The notes under the pieces: model-generated | Databases searched by the model: none | What the model was told of the DNA's origin: nothing | Seen by the model: only the letters and a program-made list of their open reading frames with translations | Position numbers and translations under genes: made by a program | In this document: piece after piece, positions 62,838 through 64,000 of the stretch | How positions within the stretch are numbered: the first letter of the stretch is position 1 | Layout: each line of letters begins with the position of its first letter | Assembly: GCA_031549885.1 (NCBI GenBank) | Contig: JAVBPD010000046.1 | Span: 1 to 64,000, forward strand | Direction: 5' to 3' | From: WQUF01 sp031549885 | GTDB taxonomy: Bacteria; Bacillota; Clostridia; Clostridiales; Clostridiaceae | Length of the DNA: 64,000 nt

Positions 62838-62907
62838 ATATTGAAAAGAAATTAAACTCTTTTATATTAATTGGTCGCTTTTTTATATTAATTGGTTAAC
62901 TCAAAAC
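62818..62907. repeat. Duplicated upstream module, copy 1
   Basis: 90 bp. It matches copy 2 at 63779-63847 with a single substitution, apart from an extra 21 bp present only here. It lies about 140 bp before the gene at 63049. Confidence 0.93.
62860..62896. repeat. 21-bp-period direct repeat (possible LytTR-type site)
   Basis: TTTTATATTAATTGGT occurs at 62860-62875 and 62881-62896, starts exactly 21 bp apart with cgctt between. Two helical turns is the spacing of LytTR boxes, but the sequence does not match the AgrA consensus. Confidence 0.65.
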
Positions 62908-63048
62908 CAAAAATTATTAAAATTTAACCATGTAGTATAAAAATGATAAAAATATTGTTTTTTCAAGTAAAATAGAACCATGATAAAAATTTATAGCGCT
63001 TAAATAATTTTTATTATATATTTTTTTAAAATAAGGATGGTTGTTAAA

Positions 63049-63465
63049 ATGATGTTCAAAACAAATCGGTACACTAAAAAAATTCGATTTATATTATGGT
63101 TTTGTATTATATTTAGTTTTCTTATTTCTTGGGGACTAAAACAAATATCCATTTATGCTAAACCAAACAGTCTTCAATATGTAAATTTGAATATTTTTCA
63201 AAGACCTGATACAGAAAAATATTTTAAAACATATGATATAAAATATGATAGTGCAACTAAATCAACTAATAAATTTATAAAAGAAAATGATTTTATGGAA
63301 TCATACGATTTGTATAATTCAGATAAAATAGTATGTACTGTGATTTTAATGAAGGATAACAAAAGTATTGTTGCTTTATTAGATGAAAACAAGTTAATAT
63401 TTGGAATAGTTGATAATACATGTTTTAAAGATATGAACTTATTGGGACGACGATATCAATATTAG
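63049..63465 (+). CDS. Small membrane-anchored or secreted protein, unrecognised
   Basis: About 138 residues. A basic N-terminus (KTNRYTKKIR) leads into one hydrophobic segment (FILWFCIIFSFLISWGL, about 14-30); the rest is soluble and probably outside, ending LLGRRYQY. It looks like a signal anchor. No family is recognised. Start at ATG 63049, 8 bases after AAGGATGG; an ATG four codons up lies inside that site. It stands next to the AgrC/AgrA-like pair, and its upstream module recurs before the gene at 63938. Confidence 0.75.
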   Translation: MMFKTNRYTKKIRFILWFCIIFSFLISWGLKQISIYAKPNSLQYVNLNIFQRPDTEKYFKTYDIKYDSATKSTNKFIKENDFMESYDLYNSDKIVCTVILMKDNKSIVALLDENKLIFGIVDNTCFKDMNLLGRRYQY

Positions 63466-63510
63466 CATTCTGTTAAAAATATAAACTTAATAGCAAATAG
63501 AATTATAAGA

Positions 63511-63591
63511 CCATAGCGTCTCACCAATCGCCAAGGAGATAATATTGCTTTTCAATTTTTATTGTCATGTAAAAAAGCTAAATGGCTATGG
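63511..63591 (+). ncRNA. Possible structured RNA segment
   Basis: CCATAGC (63511-63517) pairs with GCTATGG (63585-63591). Inside, TCTC-a-C and GGAGA (63520-63539) form a small hairpin that would cover an AAGGAGA site. With the terminator 50 bp on it could be a short RNA or leader. It matches no riboswitch class I know. Direction is assumed plus because of the terminator. Confidence 0.3.
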
Positions 63592-63640
63592 GTTGGAGAT
63601 AGTTCTGCATAATTTTATATGTGAATTTATAACAAAAAAT

Positions 63641-63686
63641 GGCCTGCAACTTGGATATTTCCAGTCCGCAGGTCGTTTTCTTTTTT
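63641..63686 (+). terminator. Terminator
   Basis: GGCCTGC pairs with GCAGGTC (one G-U pair), with inner TTGG/CCAG, then a T-rich run ending in six T. It could end the transcript from the gene at 63049 or an RNA made from 63511 on. Confidence 0.75.
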
Positions 63687-63778
63687 ACTATATTTTAATT
63701 TTAAAAGGTCCTTTCCTTCTTTCTTTGCAAAATAATTTATTAATTGATAAAGATTGTGCAATATATTCAGTTAAACAG

Positions 63779-63847
63779 TATTGATTAAATACTGCATTAT
63801 ATTAAAAAGAAATTAAACTCTTTTATATTAATTGGTTAACTCAAAAC
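63779..63847. repeat. Duplicated upstream module, copy 2
   Basis: 69 bp, one substitution from copy 1 and lacking its extra 21-bp unit, so the TTTTATATTAATTGGT motif is single. It lies 90 bp before the next small gene. Confidence 0.93.
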
Positions 63848-63937
63848 TAAAATTAAAAAAACTAGTGATTTCACTAATTGTAAGTTTTACAATCGACTAC
63901 TATTATTAATTTTTTATTGGAGGGAATTAGGTACACT

Positions 63938-64000
63938 ATGCTAAATAAAGTAAAATATGCATTATCATATCTAATATTATTAATAATCATATTAAATTGC
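63938..64000 (+). CDS. Start of a second small membrane-protein gene (3' truncated by window edge)
   Basis: ATG at 63938 is preceded by TTGGAGGG (a rather long 13-base spacing). The 21 visible codons read MLNKVKYALSYLILLIIILN and Cys, a basic start then a hydrophobic helix, perhaps ending in a lipobox-like Cys. The gene runs off the window. Its upstream module matches that of the gene at 63049, so the two are probably regulated alike. Confidence 0.6.
   Translation, partial: MLNKVKYALSYLILLIIILNC

Larger units (their letters stand above)
62636..63048. other. Divergent intergenic region, 413 bp
   Basis: It lies between the kinase gene (minus) and the small membrane-protein gene (plus). It holds the kinase promoter, an inverted repeat, the first copy of the duplicated module and the 21-bp tandem. 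No promoter boxes for the plus-strand gene could be set with confidence. Confidence 0.7.
63466..63937. other. Intergenic region, 472 bp, with structured segment and module copy 2
   Basis: It contains the inverted repeat at 63511-63591, the terminator at 63641-63686 and module copy 2 at 63779-63847. A 79-codon TTG frame (63545-63784) has an AAGGAG site but spans the terminator, and I do not call it a gene. Confidence 0.6.

Noticed and set aside
63545..63784. 79-codon TTG frame after an AAGGAG site
   Set aside because: It runs through a good terminator and into the duplicated module, has no recognisable protein pattern, and the ribosome site is inside a hairpin. Kept only as part of the structured-segment finding.
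62818..63847. Insertion sequence bounded by the duplicated module
   Set aside because: The copies are direct, contain no transposase between them, and the interior holds a normal gene and terminator; target duplications of 69-90 bp would be atypical.

Overview
The window is AT-rich DNA from a low-GC Firmicute, most likely a Clostridium sensu stricto. The evidence is strong Shine-Dalgarno sites, frequent TTG starts, T-box and SAM-I leaders, an IscR/IscS/IscU/MnmA operon, and a methionine synthase split from its reactivation domain. Almost everything between 0.6 and 54.6 kb is transcribed from the minus strand.

Layout. (1) 1-0.36 kb: the end of an unrecognised plus-strand gene. (2) 0.6-13.0 kb: a ten-gene branched-chain amino acid operon, transcribed as ilvN-cimA-leuC-leuD-leuB-ilvD-ilvB-ilvC-ilvE-leuA. 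A T-box with an isoleucine (AUC) specifier precedes it. Citramalate synthase supplies 2-ketobutyrate from pyruvate, so the set makes Ile, Val and Leu. (3) 13.1-19.3 kb: a methionine operon under a SAM-I riboswitch: metY, metA (acetyl-type), a free-standing MetH activation-domain protein, a type II thioesterase-like protein whose nucleophile position is Asn, and metH. (4) 19.4-21.3 kb: a small secreted protein and a DUF2974 alpha/beta-hydrolase.

(5) 21.4-51.3 kb: a large glycoside-utilisation locus. One operon (49.2 to 38.2 kb) carries a clan GH-D/GH31-like hydrolase, an Asp/Glu-racemase-family protein, an FGGY kinase, a class II aldolase, a DUF1537 kinase, a ROK kinase fused to a GmhA-type isomerase, and a very long GH38 protein. 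The second (38.0 to 21.5 kb) carries an ABC sugar importer, three GH38 alpha-mannosidases, a metallo-beta-lactamase-fold protein, a GH2 beta-mannosidase, a LacI regulator and a GH43 enzyme. Both start from TTGACA-N17-TATCAT promoters with the same LacI-type palindrome just downstream; the transporter promoter also overlaps a cre site. None of the hydrolases has a signal peptide. The likely scheme is uptake of short mannose-rich oligosaccharides, trimming inside the cell, then a kinase/isomerase/aldolase module whose substrate the sequence does not reveal. A GH36 gene sits between this locus and mnmA.

(6) 51.4-54.7 kb: iscR-iscS-iscU-mnmA. (7) 54.7-58.5 kb: a MATE exporter converging on a surface protein with MucBP-like repeats, 32 copies of a 15-bp repeat, and an LPXTG motif lacking the usual membrane tail. 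(8) 58.6-60.5 kb: a GntR (YtrA-type) regulator with its ABC transporter, under a promoter inside an 18-bp perfect palindrome. (9) 60.5-64.0 kb: an AgrC/AgrA-like two-component pair, then two small membrane-protein genes, each preceded by a near-identical DNA module. One copy of the module has an extra 21-bp unit, and a structured segment with a terminator lies between the genes. This last part is the least explained in the window.
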